NCBI GenBank assembly: GCA_028285545.1
Contig: JANQPA010000076.1
Span: 1 to 64,000 of the forward strand
Length of the DNA: 64,000 bases
Source: Saprospiraceae bacterium
GTDB lineage: Bacteria > Bacteroidota > Bacteroidia > Chitinophagales > Saprospiraceae
Direction: 5' to 3'
Position numbers and translations under genes: made by a program. Positions 43,701 to 52,640 of this stretch are shown here, piece after piece; position 1 is the first letter of the stretch, and the number at the start of each line of letters is the position of its first letter. The notes under the pieces were generated by a model. It ran no database searches, was not told the DNA's origin, and worked only from the letters and a program-made list of their open reading frames with translations.

Positions 43701-44624
43701 TCATTCAAGGGACATATTTAACCATGCTTTAATAATACGATTTACGATTTCGGGTTTCTCTTGCTGAATAAAATGACCGCCATCAGGTATAGTGTGGATG
43801 GTTAGGTTATTATCAATGTAATCCCAGGTATCATTCATCATTCCGGGGGGCAGTGCCTGGTCCTTTAGCCCATAGACCATTAATACTGGACACTTTATTT
43901 TCCTCACTACGACAGCTGCTTGACTTGACTTTTGAGAAGAGCTCTTGTTACCAGAAGTAGGATAGCTGGCCTTATAATAATTAAGCATAGCCTCAATACT
44001 GGATCGTTGGAAGGCCTCCAGATAATATTTATGTGCTTTAGCATCAGGTATGTAGGAGGTTAATAACTCAGCAGTAAGTCCTTCGGAACCATTTTCTTGA
44101 TAATTTTTGGCATACTGAGCTGTTTCAGGATGTTCAGCGATATATTTACTAATGTTGGCAGGGTAGGGGATGTTGCAGGCAATCAATCTGTTCACTTTAT
44201 TGGGGTAATAGAGGGCTACATTCCAGGCGATGGCGCCCCCCCAATCGTTGGCAATGAGGGTGACATTTTTATCCTGAAAATGATTGATTATAGCTACCAG
44301 GTCAGTCATCAGAATCCTCATTGTGTAATTTTCAACCCCTTTTGGTCGATCGCTTAAATTATAACCTCTCAAATCTACGGCTACTACTTTGTGGGATTTG
44401 GAAAGCTCAGGAATTAAATGCCTCCAGGAGTACCAAAAATCAGGGAATCCATGAAGCATGATGACTAATGGCCCTTCCCCCCATTCCAGGTAATGGATTT
44501 TAACTCCTTTATTATCCACAAAGCCTTCCTCTGCACTAGACTTGAGCTCATTATATTGGCCATATGTGGTGATGAAGGAAAAACACAATATTATTAGTAA
44601 TAAGTTTTTCATTGAATTTTTCAA
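43701..44624 (-). CDS. Alpha/beta hydrolase, epoxide-hydrolase-like, exported
   Basis: The 307-residue protein has a signal peptide (about 1-22) and an alpha/beta-hydrolase fold of the epoxide hydrolase/haloalkane dehalogenase group. HGFPDFWYSWRHLIPEL (58-74) carries the HGxP oxyanion motif, ANDWGGAIAW carries the nucleophilic Asp127, DLRGYNLSDRP is the next conserved block, and DGGHFIQQEKPE supplies the catalytic His near 284. In epoxide hydrolases the HGFP and cap tyrosines activate the epoxide; YYKASYPTSG is a candidate cap segment. It would act in the periplasm, and the natural substrate is unknown. A palindromic region upstream is shared with the divergent sensor kinase gene. Confidence 0.85.
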   Translation of the reverse strand: MKNSMKNLLLIILCFSFITTYGQYNELKSSAEEGFVDNKGVKIHYLEWGEGPLVIMLHGFPDFWYSWRHLIPELSKSHKVVAVDLRGYNLSDRPKGVENYTMRILMTDLVAIINHFQDKNVTLIANDWGGAIAWNVALYYPNKVNRLIACNIPYPANISKYIAEHPETAQYAKNYQENGSEGLTAELLTSYIPDAKAHKYYLEAFQRSSIEAMLNYYKASYPTSGNKSSSQKSSQAAVVVRKIKCPVLMVYGLKDQALPPGMMNDTWDYIDNNLTIHTIPDGGHFIQQEKPEIVNRIIKAWLNMSLE

Positions 44625-44695
44625 TTTAAGAGGTGAAGGAAAGAAATCGTATTTTTTTTAATAGTTCAAAACAATTCACTTTGACTGCTCATAGA

Positions 44696-44740
44696 AATCA
44701 TGAAATCCACATATGGTTTCATATTTACGGAATTTCATGA
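44696..44740. promoter_or_regulatory. Nested inverted repeats (ATGAAATCC motif), candidate operator
   Basis: ATCATGAAAT at 44696-44705 is repeated inverted as ATTTCATGAT at 44731-44740. Between them ATGAAATCCA and TGGTTTCAT form a second near-perfect inverted pair around CATA. Three related ATGAAA(T)CC half-sites in 45 bp, in the region between the divergent hydrolase and kinase genes, suggest a regulator-binding site. Confidence 0.45.
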
Positions 44741-45025
44741 TGGGTATGAGAAGTTGAAGATTTTACTCTTTGAATCTGACAATGGATTCTTTTCTTTTGA
44801 GAGAAGAACCTAAAAGAATGTCTGAATTTTTATTTTTTCACTATATCCCTGTTAATAATTGGAATTCCATTATCTGCAATTAAACAAAGTGCATACAATG
44901 ATTTGAAATTTAATGATATTAAAGATCTCTATGAATTTATCTTTAAAGTGGAGGGAAAATATATCAAATTGAAGAACCGAGAGATTTTTACCTTTAAAGA
45001 TGAGTTATCCCTCAATTTTTTTAAA

Positions 45026-46747
45026 ATGTCCTATACGTCTTTGCTGAAAAACTTTGTGTATCCTATAATTTTATTTGCTCTCCTCTATTTATTCTGTGAA
45101 GCAATAAAGGAAAGGTATGTAAGTATTTATACCAGCTATGCAGCAAAAACAACCATAAGAGTTCATGAGGGGGATTCGGCGGTCTGGCTTCAAGAAAATT
45201 ATGACGACACCCACTGGGGGCTTCAATTGCCTAAGGCACCCTATTTTGCCTGGATGCGGATGCGAATAAACCTGGACAGTAACCAGGTCGCTGGAAGGAT
45301 GCTTGGTCTGGGCTTATGGGCATACACTGGTTCTTATGATCTTTACTGGGATGGTGTCCATATTGGAAGTAATGGAATACCGGGAATAGGGTCAGAAGAA
45401 GTACCTGGGCAAATTGATAAAATTTTTAGCATTCCGGATAGTCTTCTTACAGTTGGTCAGCACCTTATAGCAATGAGAGCATCCCAACAATTTAGTAAAT
45501 CTTTAAGCACCAAACCTTATGTAATCATTGAGGAATATGAAGCTCAGATTAAGTATTTAATAATCGTTGCAGCTTTTATTCATATTCTTACTGGTGTTTT
45601 TTTAATCATTAGTATTTATTATTTCTTCATTTATTTTAAATCCTATCGACAGATCGTATTTTTTATATTTGCCATCATCTGTCTATTACTTTTTGCAGGT
45701 TCTTTTCTTCACTATTTCAAATTCTATTATAAATACCCCTATCCTTTTCACCTCATTAGAAGAATAAGTCTTGAAGCCATTATCATGTTTTTGGGGATTT
45801 CTCTAAGTGCTTACTTCCTTTTTTTGTATAAAATAAAACAGTCCCGGATTTTCTTAACAGTCATTGCCATTGTGTTTGCAGTAAGCTTTTTAGCATTTAA
45901 TCCAAATGGAATAAATCAGAAATCCTATTTATTATACAAGGAAGTCGTCTTAATCTCTTTAATGATCACAATTTGGGCCTTAGTAAAAGCAAAGGAGTAT
46001 AGTCGCTCCTCATTGTATAGCCTAATTGCACCCTTCACCATCTTATTTTTTCTTGAGCTGTATTTCTTTAACCTAATGATGTACATTAGTTTTTTCATTT
46101 TTATCATATTTAATTTATATACTCTTAGCAAAACGATGGGAGTACAGAAGAAGGAAAGAGAGAAATATCTCATTGAAAGTAATCGCCTGAAATTAGAACT
46201 ATTAAAAAAAAATATACAACCCCACTTTATTATGAATACATTGGCTTCTCTGATTTCCTGGGTCGAAGAAGCACCAATTATAGCGGTAAAATTTATTGAG
46301 GCTCTAGCTGCAGAATTCCGCATACTAGTAGACATAGCAGAGCAGGATAAAATTCCGGTAGCCAAAGAAATTAAACTATGCGAATCACATTTGAAAGTGA
46401 TGAGTTACCGTCATGAAGTAGATTATCAGTTAAAGTGTATTGATTTGGACCCTAGCCTGACCATTCCCCCTGCCATCTTTTTAACCTTACTTGAAAATGG
46501 AATTACCCATAATGAGAGTGAGATGAATAAGATCATTTTTGAACTCCAGCTAGAAAAGTCTTTTGACGGAATGACTTATCGATTTTTTTCACCCAGCATT
46601 GTTGAATATGATGATGAGCCGGTTAAGGATGGAACCGGAATGAAATATATTAAGGCCCGCTTAAGAGAAACTTTTGCAGATGCCTGGAGTATTGAATCCT
46701 TTAAAAAAAATAATGGCTGGGAAATAAAAATTAACCTGCTCAGATAA
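45026..46747 (+). CDS. LytS-type sensor histidine kinase
   Basis: The frame is open from 44801 with no ATG before 45026; a TTG at 44903 would add 41 residues of less protein-like sequence. I use the ATG at 45026 (MSYTSLLKNFVYPIILFALL). A first membrane helix leads to a periplasmic jelly-roll-like domain (GLGLWAYTGSYDLYWDGVHIG) and then about seven membrane helices, the 7TMR-DISM arrangement. The cytoplasmic part has the LytS-type His_kinase motif NIQPHFIMNTLASL and an ATPase with LLENGITHNES and GTGMKYIKARL. It forms a pair with the LytTR regulator one base downstream. Confidence 0.82.
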   Translation: MSYTSLLKNFVYPIILFALLYLFCEAIKERYVSIYTSYAAKTTIRVHEGDSAVWLQENYDDTHWGLQLPKAPYFAWMRMRINLDSNQVAGRMLGLGLWAYTGSYDLYWDGVHIGSNGIPGIGSEEVPGQIDKIFSIPDSLLTVGQHLIAMRASQQFSKSLSTKPYVIIEEYEAQIKYLIIVAAFIHILTGVFLIISIYYFFIYFKSYRQIVFFIFAIICLLLFAGSFLHYFKFYYKYPYPFHLIRRISLEAIIMFLGISLSAYFLFLYKIKQSRIFLTVIAIVFAVSFLAFNPNGINQKSYLLYKEVVLISLMITIWALVKAKEYSRSSLYSLIAPFTILFFLELYFFNLMMYISFFIFIIFNLYTLSKTMGVQKKEREKYLIESNRLKLELLKKNIQPHFIMNTLASLISWVEEAPIIAVKFIEALAAEFRILVDIAEQDKIPVAKEIKLCESHLKVMSYRHEVDYQLKCIDLDPSLTIPPAIFLTLLENGITHNESEMNKIIFELQLEKSFDGMTYRFFSPSIVEYDDEPVKDGTGMKYIKARLRETFADAWSIESFKKNNGWEIKINLLR

Positions 46748-46748
46748 A

Positions 46749-47447
46749 ATGAAAATATTAATCGTTGAGGATGAAAAACGAATTGCCTATCAGCTGGAAA
46801 AGTTGATAAGACAAATTCTAGGTAAAGAAATTAGCAGACTCAATGTCTGTCAAACCTTGAATGCTGCCAGAAATTACATTTTGAGTAATACCATTGATGT
46901 TTTATTCCTGGATTTAAATCTGAAAGGCTATGATGGGTTTACCTTGCTGCAAGAAATGGTAGCAGGATCCTTCCATACCATTATTGTATCCGCTTATACA
47001 GATAAGGCCATACTTGCCTTTGAATATGGAGTCCTTGATTTTGTAGCCAAACCCTTTAATAAAGAAAGACTTGAACAGGCCATCGCCCGTTGCCAAAATA
47101 TTCAAACCCACACTAATTATTTCACTAAACATCTTGCCATTAGAAAACATGGCAAAATTGAAATGATTGATATTAAAGACATCAATTATATCCAGGCTGC
47201 CGGCCACTACTCTGAACTTCATCTGACCAATGGGAAAAAAGAACTACACAATAAATCGATAGATAAATTATTAACCTTGCTGCCCAGTAACTTTGAACGT
47301 ATTCACCGTTCTTATGCGGTCGAAATGAACAAAATTGAACGAATCCAGCGTTATCCCGGAAGCAAATACGAAATCATTCTGAAGGATCATACCGTTCTGC
47401 CCTGCTCTAGATTAAAGTTTAAGGAGTTAAATGAGAAGTTGAGGTGA
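46749..47447 (+). CDS. LytTR response regulator
   Basis: The 232-residue protein has a receiver with Asp8/Glu9 (VEDE), phospho-acceptor Asp55 in VLFLDLNLKGYDG, a SAYTDKA segment at the Ser/Thr position and Lys101 in VAKPFN, followed by a LytTR DNA-binding domain (about 130-232: DIKDINYIQAAGHYSELHL, then PSNFERIHRSYAVEMNKIERI). It starts right after the LytS-type kinase stop, so the two are one signalling pair. The TTG-start ambiguity of the kinase does not affect it. Confidence 0.93.
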   Translation: MKILIVEDEKRIAYQLEKLIRQILGKEISRLNVCQTLNAARNYILSNTIDVLFLDLNLKGYDGFTLLQEMVAGSFHTIIVSAYTDKAILAFEYGVLDFVAKPFNKERLEQAIARCQNIQTHTNYFTKHLAIRKHGKIEMIDIKDINYIQAAGHYSELHLTNGKKELHNKSIDKLLTLLPSNFERIHRSYAVEMNKIERIQRYPGSKYEIILKDHTVLPCSRLKFKELNEKLR

Positions 47448-47448
47448 A

Positions 47449-47491
47449 AAGTGTTCAAGTGTTCAAGTTAACAAGTTAAACTTGAACACTT
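47449..47491. terminator. GTTCAAGT-unit inverted repeat between convergent genes
   Basis: AAGTGTTCAAGTT at 47457-47469 pairs with AACTTGAACACTT at 47479-47491, with an extra AAGTGTTC unit before the left arm. It fills the short gap between the convergent LytTR and YceI genes and could terminate both. The stem is built from repeats of an 8-bp unit, like other elements in this window. Confidence 0.6.
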
Positions 47492-47497
47492 GCAAAC

Positions 47498-48478
47498 TTA
47501 TTTTAGGTGTTTCAGCGCTTCCACTGCATTAAAATTCTTCTCATTCAACTCCAATGATTTATTATAAAAATCCTTGGCTTTTTTCATTTTTCCCATTTTA
47601 GCATGGATGGAACCCAAAGAATCATAAACATTAGACACATCTGGGAATTCTTTTTGATTGCGTTCCATGATGGCTAGAGCGTCCTTATCCTTATTTTGTT
47701 TCATCAACATATAAGCTACCAGGTTTAAAGCATTAGAGTTGAGATCATCTCTTTCTGACTTAAGCGTATCATATTGTTTTAGGGCCGCATCAAGTCCACC
47801 TTCTTTATAAGCTGCAAATACTGCTCCGGGAGGAGATTTGGGGTTGCGGAGGAAATTACTCAAATTCCTTTCGTTAAAACGCTTGCCAAGCATGCTGAAT
47901 TCAATGCTTACCTTATTGGAGACAGCAGCAATACCTTCCTTTATCCGGCTCCATCTCTCTCCTTTAATTCCAAATTCTGAACGATCCAAAGTATATTCTC
48001 CGGTAAAAATAACCTGATCATCTCCTCTTGTGTCCTGCATAACCCCAATGGCAGGGGCCATATTGAAACTAATGGTTTTTGTGGTTTCTTTAACGGTAAG
48101 CTCTCCAGTGACTTTTAATCCTTCCCCTTCTTTCTGGACTTTTGAGCTGATGAACTTGATGTGTGGAAACTTTTCAGCGCCAAACCAATTCTCAGATTTA
48201 AGATCTTTGTCCCTCCAGTCATGATTGGTATTAATGGATTCGACATCAATTTGGAAGGAGACAGAAGTTTGATTTACATTATTCGGATCATAATAAATGG
48301 AACCATAAAAGTTGCCAAAATTTCCTCTCACCTTGGCATAGCCCATGTAGGTGGCCACAAATTCAACATAACTGTGCCCCTTATCAATAGGAAAAAGGTT
48401 GCCGACATCGAACTTTTGTGCCTGAACAGAAACTGAAAATAGGATAAACAGAAAAACGGGTAATGTTAATTTCTTCAT
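47498..48478 (-). CDS. YceI family protein fused to TPR-like tail
   Basis: The 326-residue protein has a signal peptide (about 1-20, VFLFILFSVSVQA) and a YceI lipocalin-like domain (about 25-205): DKGHSYVEFVATYMGYAKVRGNFGNFYGSIYYDPNN, WFGAEKFPHIKFIS, GEGLKVTGELTVKETTK, and TLDRSEFGIKGERWS. YceI proteins bind polyisoprenoid lipids in the periplasm. The C-terminal third (about 215-326) is TPR-like (ALKQYDTLKSERDD, AKMGKMKKAKDFYNKSLELNEKNFNAVEALK). The fusion is unusual for the family and suggests a scaffold role. It converges on the LytTR gene. Confidence 0.87.
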   Translation of the reverse strand: MKKLTLPVFLFILFSVSVQAQKFDVGNLFPIDKGHSYVEFVATYMGYAKVRGNFGNFYGSIYYDPNNVNQTSVSFQIDVESINTNHDWRDKDLKSENWFGAEKFPHIKFISSKVQKEGEGLKVTGELTVKETTKTISFNMAPAIGVMQDTRGDDQVIFTGEYTLDRSEFGIKGERWSRIKEGIAAVSNKVSIEFSMLGKRFNERNLSNFLRNPKSPPGAVFAAYKEGGLDAALKQYDTLKSERDDLNSNALNLVAYMLMKQNKDKDALAIMERNQKEFPDVSNVYDSLGSIHAKMGKMKKAKDFYNKSLELNEKNFNAVEALKHLK

Positions 48479-48545
48479 GGTATTTTTGCGCTAAAAATTC
48501 CATGAAATTGGCATAATGTCGCCCAATCCGATAAGATTTACCTAT

Positions 48546-49688
48546 TTAAACACTTTTTTTATAGGCGGAGGGCGTCATCCCGACATGTTTTTTAAATGCA
48601 CTGTTAAAGGAGTTTTTATTGTTGAATCCAACTTCATAAGCTACTTCTAGTAAAGTGCGCGTCTGTTCACTTGCAATTTTTTCTTTGGCTTCCCTGATTC
48701 TATACCCATTAATAAAATCAAAGAAATTTTGATTTTTTTGTTCGTTGATTATTTGTGAGAGGTGATGAGTAGACATGTCAAGATCAGCTGCCAGATCAGA
48801 TAATCGCAATTCATTATTGCGATATACTTTTTCTTTTTCCAGTTTTTCATCCAATAACCTTAAATAAGCTGCCTTGGCACTATCGGCAAGACTTGACTTA
48901 GCATATTTAATTTTTTTCTGTTCTTTTTCAAAAATGAGTACAGAATTAGGATATTTCATAGCCCTGTAAGCCAGGCCAAAAACAAAAATTAAGGTGGGAA
49001 GAACATAGAAATAATCTAAATTTCGCTGCCACATCCGGGTAGCAAATTGATAGAGAACAAAACCTGAGCACAAAAGTATGATCACAATGGCTACTCCATA
49101 TAAATACTGAAGGGTCTGGATCTTATTCATAGGGAGACTAGACTGTTGATTTTTAGCTAAAGCAACAACATCATTCGTTTCTCTATAGGCGAAGAAAATA
49201 TAAATCAAGGCGTGAAAAAACTGAAGTAAAAAAATAGTCGCATATAAATAATGCCATTGAGTGATGGTTTCCCGGTTAAAAGAATCAAATACGGTTAAAA
49301 TTCCGTAGTCTGTTGACCTGGAAGTGATGATGTCATCAAAAGTGGCCGGGACAATAAGAGTGAATATCAAAAATGGAAGAAAATGCAAAATATCCTTTCG
49401 TCGTAACCTGAAATTTTTTATCAGCGAAGCTCGGTTATATAATAAAATTAAAGGCCCCACCAGAAGCCAGGAACCATATCTGGTACTATAAATAAAGGGG
49501 ACATGAGCATCCATTTTGTGTCGAATGAAAAAAAACTCAACCTGATACCACAAAAATGCAAAAAGCAAAGCAACTAATAACAAATTGGCTGTTTTTACTC
49601 CTTGCTTGCTAATGAGTACAGAGGCCATCAAAAAAAGACATTGGCCCATGCCCAAAAAAAGTAATACTGAAACGAAGTCTATTTGCAC
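48546..49688 (-). CDS. AraC family regulator with N-terminal multi-helix membrane domain
   Basis: The 380-residue protein has about seven or eight membrane helices in residues 1-240 (for example VSVLLFLGMGQCLFLMASVLI at the start) and a C-terminal AraC helix-turn-helix domain (about 285-380): LRLSDLAADLDMSTHHLSQIINEQKNQNFFDFINGYRI, then TLLEVAYEVGFNNKNSFNSAFKKHVGMTPSAYKK. Such membrane AraC proteins are common in Bacteroidota and respond to extracytoplasmic or membrane signals. It is divergent from the GH3 gene across about 400 bp, so it may control those glycosidases; this is inference. Confidence 0.88.
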   Translation of the reverse strand: MQIDFVSVLLFLGMGQCLFLMASVLISKQGVKTANLLLVALLFAFLWYQVEFFFIRHKMDAHVPFIYSTRYGSWLLVGPLILLYNRASLIKNFRLRRKDILHFLPFLIFTLIVPATFDDIITSRSTDYGILTVFDSFNRETITQWHYLYATIFLLQFFHALIYIFFAYRETNDVVALAKNQQSSLPMNKIQTLQYLYGVAIVIILLCSGFVLYQFATRMWQRNLDYFYVLPTLIFVFGLAYRAMKYPNSVLIFEKEQKKIKYAKSSLADSAKAAYLRLLDEKLEKEKVYRNNELRLSDLAADLDMSTHHLSQIINEQKNQNFFDFINGYRIREAKEKIASEQTRTLLEVAYEVGFNNKNSFNSAFKKHVGMTPSAYKKSV

Positions 49689-50090
49689 AGTCGGTAATTA
49701 TATTTAGAATGATTAGTTATTGGAAGATCACCATATTAAAAAGTAGATTTTTAATTTTTGCTTTTGCTCTATTTTAAATATAGATGGATTATATTTAATT
49801 TTCAAATAGCAAATGAAGTCCTAACCAAGATTTATAATTATCTCCAAATGCATTGGTAGATGGTTGTAATAACTGATCTGTAGTATTCCAGCTTCAGATT
49901 TACCATTAAAAAATTATGGTGTACCTACTTAAATACGCAGTAACATCAATAATTTTTGTCACAGCGTATTAAGCCTGGTAAATTTATGGTTTTTTATTAT
50001 TTCTTTACACACTTCAATGTGAAGACTGTATTTTTCCATTACAATAATAAGGTGCTGACCCGGTATCTTTAAACAACTTTAAAACAGGCG
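49689..50090. other. Upstream region of the GH3 gene (about 400 bp)
   Basis: This divergent gap between the AraC regulator and the GH3 gene is AT-rich and contains no gene that I can support. A candidate promoter at 49955-49986 is described separately; no strong inverted repeat was seen. Confidence 0.5.
49955..49986 (+). promoter_or_regulatory. Candidate promoter TTTG-N20-TAAATTTA for the GH3 gene
   Basis: TTTG at 49955-49958 and TAAATTTA at 49979-49986 are separated by 20 nt, the spacing expected for the Bacteroidota -33/-7 elements. The -7 box differs from TAnnTTTG in its last base. Transcription would begin near 49993, giving a leader of about 100 nt. Confidence 0.4.
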
Positions 50091-52607
50091 ATGAAAAGAC
50101 GATTAACTAACCTGACAACAATTTTAATAGTACTCTTTAGTATGACAGCTTGTACCGAAACTTTAGAAAAAGAAGAGGGAAGCATTCCCATAAACCCCGA
50201 AAATTGGCCTCTTACCAACGGGGGGATTCCGATAGAAGCAGAAATAGAAGCCAAGATTAGTAATCTTATTGCTTCTATGACTCTGGAAGAAATGGTAGCA
50301 CAGACCATACAGCCTGATATTGCCTCAATCACTCCTTCGGAATTTAAAAAGTATAAGTTCGGTTCAGTATTGAATGGAGGAAATTCTGCACCTGGTGGTA
50401 ATGTGAGAGCTCCCGCAACAGAATGGCTCCAACTGGCCGATGAATTCTATGCTGCCTCCATCGATACCGACAAAAATGGAGCATCCATTCCTTTGCTCTG
50501 GGGAACCGATGCAGTTCATGGCCACAATAATATAGTAGGAGCTACTATTTTTCCACATAATATTGGTTTAGGTGCAACACGAAACCCTGATTTGATTCGC
50601 AAAATAGGGCAGGTCACTGCTAAAGAAGTAAAAACAACCGGAATGGATTGGACCTTTGCTCCTACATTAGCAGTAGTCCGTGATGATCGTTGGGGACGCA
50701 GTTATGAAGGCTATTCTGAAGATCCCGAAATAGTCGCAGACTACGCCGGCGCTATGGTAGAAGGTTTGCAAGGAATTCCCGGAACAGATAATTTTTTAGA
50801 TAAAGAACATGTCTTAGCTTGTGCAAAACATTTTCTTGGCGATGGGGGAACCCAGAATGGCAAAGATCAAGGAGACAATCTGGATAGCGAAGAGGATTTC
50901 AGGAATCATCATGGAGCAGGTTACCCTCCTGCCATTGAGGCTGGTGTGCAAACGGTAATGGCCTCTTTTTCTTCTTGGAATGGCCAAAAAATGCATGGCA
51001 ATAAACAACTTCTAACTACAGTATTAAAAGAACGGATGGGCTTCAATGGTTTTGTTGTGGGAGATTGGAATGGCCATGGACAATTACCTGGTGCTGATAA
51101 GACAAATAGCCCTGCTTGTATGATAGCAGGTTTAGATATGTACATGGCTCCCGATAGCTGGAGAGGCCTATATAAGAATTTGCTGGCTCAGGTAAAATCT
51201 GGAAAGATTCCTAAATCCAGAATAGAAGATGCGGTTCGCAGGATCCTTAGAGTCAAATTCCGCCTAGGGCTTTTTGATTTGCCTAAACCTTCAGAACGAC
51301 CCTTTGCCGGTCAATTTGAATTATTGGGGGCACCAGATCACCTAAAAGTTGCCAGACAAGCTGTCAGGGAATCATTAGTGCTGCTTAAAAACCAAAATAA
51401 ATTATTGCCTTTATCTCCTAATCAAAGAATTCTTGTTGCAGGAGAGGCTGCTAATAATATAGGCAAACAATGTGGAGGTTGGACTTATTCCTGGCAGGGA
51501 ACCGGTAATGCCAATGCGCATTTTCCAAATGGACAGTCTATTTGGCAAGGTATTCAGCATGCTGTGGAGGAAGGAGGTGGAGAAGCGGTCTTTAGCCCTG
51601 GTGGAGATTACCAGCAAAAGCCGGATGTTGCCATTGTTGTTTTTGGTGAGCAACCTTATGCTGAATTTATGGGAGACCGGGAGGATTTAAAGTTTAAACC
51701 CGATGAAGGTCTTAATTTATTAAAGTCTTTTCGCGATGCTGGCATTCCAACAATAGGAATATTTTTGTCAGGCCGCCCAATGTGGGTAAACCCGGAAATT
51801 AATGCTTCTGATGCTTTTGTTGCTGCCTGGCTTCCTGGTAGTCAAGGTGCAGGAATTGCTGATGTATTAATAAACCAGGCAGATGGTTCCATTAATTTTG
51901 ATTTTAAAGGTAAACTCTCCTTTTCCTGGCCTGGAAGGGCAAATCAAACCAAACTTAATCGAAATGATTCGGATTATGATCCGCTTTTTCCTTATGGATA
52001 TGGTTTAACTTATTCAGATGAGGGGAACCTGGCCCAGTTGTCTGAAGATTCTGGAATGGAAGAACAGGCTGACTTGAAAAACCTGTTTTTTGTTAAAGGA
52101 AATGCTCAGGGGCCCTGGAAATTGATTGCAAAAACGGAATCGGAAGAAAAAACAGTTCAGGATGCTCCCCTTCAGCTTGCTCAGGAATTAAGTATTAAAT
52201 CTGTTGATCATAATGCACAAGAAGATGCCAAGCAAATAAATTGGCAGGGTGAAAGCCAAGGAGCGATACTTATTTCTGGTCTTCCGGTGGATTTAAGCCG
52301 AGAAACAAATGGAGAAATGGCTCTTTCTTTTGAATATAGAATAGACAAATTACCAGAAAATCCAGTGTTCTTGTTTATGGAATCAGGGGATGAAAAGGTA
52401 ACTGAAATAGAGATTGGAAAGCTATTCTCAAAAGATAGCCAGGGGAACTGGACTAAAAAAGAAATTAGTTTATCTTGTTTTGCCGAAGCTGGCACAGATA
52501 TGTCAAATTTAAGCACCGTTTTTGGACTTAAGACGAGAGGCACCTTTAGTATCAGCTTCTCAAAAATAGAATTGGTCTCCAATCAGGGTGAAGCAATTTG
52601 TCCATAA
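50091..52607 (+). CDS. Glycoside hydrolase family 3 beta-glucosidase, lipoprotein
   Basis: The 838-residue protein has lipobox MTAC (Cys21) and the two-domain GH3 layout. LWGTDAVHGHNNIVGATIFPHNIGLGATRN and GRSYEGYSEDPEI mark the TIM-barrel domain; GFVVGDWNGHGQLPG holds the nucleophilic Asp near residue 325, and KHFLGDGGTQNGKDQG is a substrate-binding block. The second domain carries LVLLKNQNKLLPL, and the C-terminal 160 residues form an ExoP-type galactose-binding-like module (about 690-838). It would hydrolyse beta-glucosides at the cell surface or in the periplasm. The GH125 gene follows after 33 bp on the same strand. Confidence 0.92.
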   Translation: MKRRLTNLTTILIVLFSMTACTETLEKEEGSIPINPENWPLTNGGIPIEAEIEAKISNLIASMTLEEMVAQTIQPDIASITPSEFKKYKFGSVLNGGNSAPGGNVRAPATEWLQLADEFYAASIDTDKNGASIPLLWGTDAVHGHNNIVGATIFPHNIGLGATRNPDLIRKIGQVTAKEVKTTGMDWTFAPTLAVVRDDRWGRSYEGYSEDPEIVADYAGAMVEGLQGIPGTDNFLDKEHVLACAKHFLGDGGTQNGKDQGDNLDSEEDFRNHHGAGYPPAIEAGVQTVMASFSSWNGQKMHGNKQLLTTVLKERMGFNGFVVGDWNGHGQLPGADKTNSPACMIAGLDMYMAPDSWRGLYKNLLAQVKSGKIPKSRIEDAVRRILRVKFRLGLFDLPKPSERPFAGQFELLGAPDHLKVARQAVRESLVLLKNQNKLLPLSPNQRILVAGEAANNIGKQCGGWTYSWQGTGNANAHFPNGQSIWQGIQHAVEEGGGEAVFSPGGDYQQKPDVAIVVFGEQPYAEFMGDREDLKFKPDEGLNLLKSFRDAGIPTIGIFLSGRPMWVNPEINASDAFVAAWLPGSQGAGIADVLINQADGSINFDFKGKLSFSWPGRANQTKLNRNDSDYDPLFPYGYGLTYSDEGNLAQLSEDSGMEEQADLKNLFFVKGNAQGPWKLIAKTESEEKTVQDAPLQLAQELSIKSVDHNAQEDAKQINWQGESQGAILISGLPVDLSRETNGEMALSFEYRIDKLPENPVFLFMESGDEKVTEIEIGKLFSKDSQGNWTKKEISLSCFAEAGTDMSNLSTVFGLKTRGTFSISFSKIELVSNQGEAICP

Positions 52608-52640
52608 TCCAGTCAAAGATCACATTAAAGATATTCGAAA

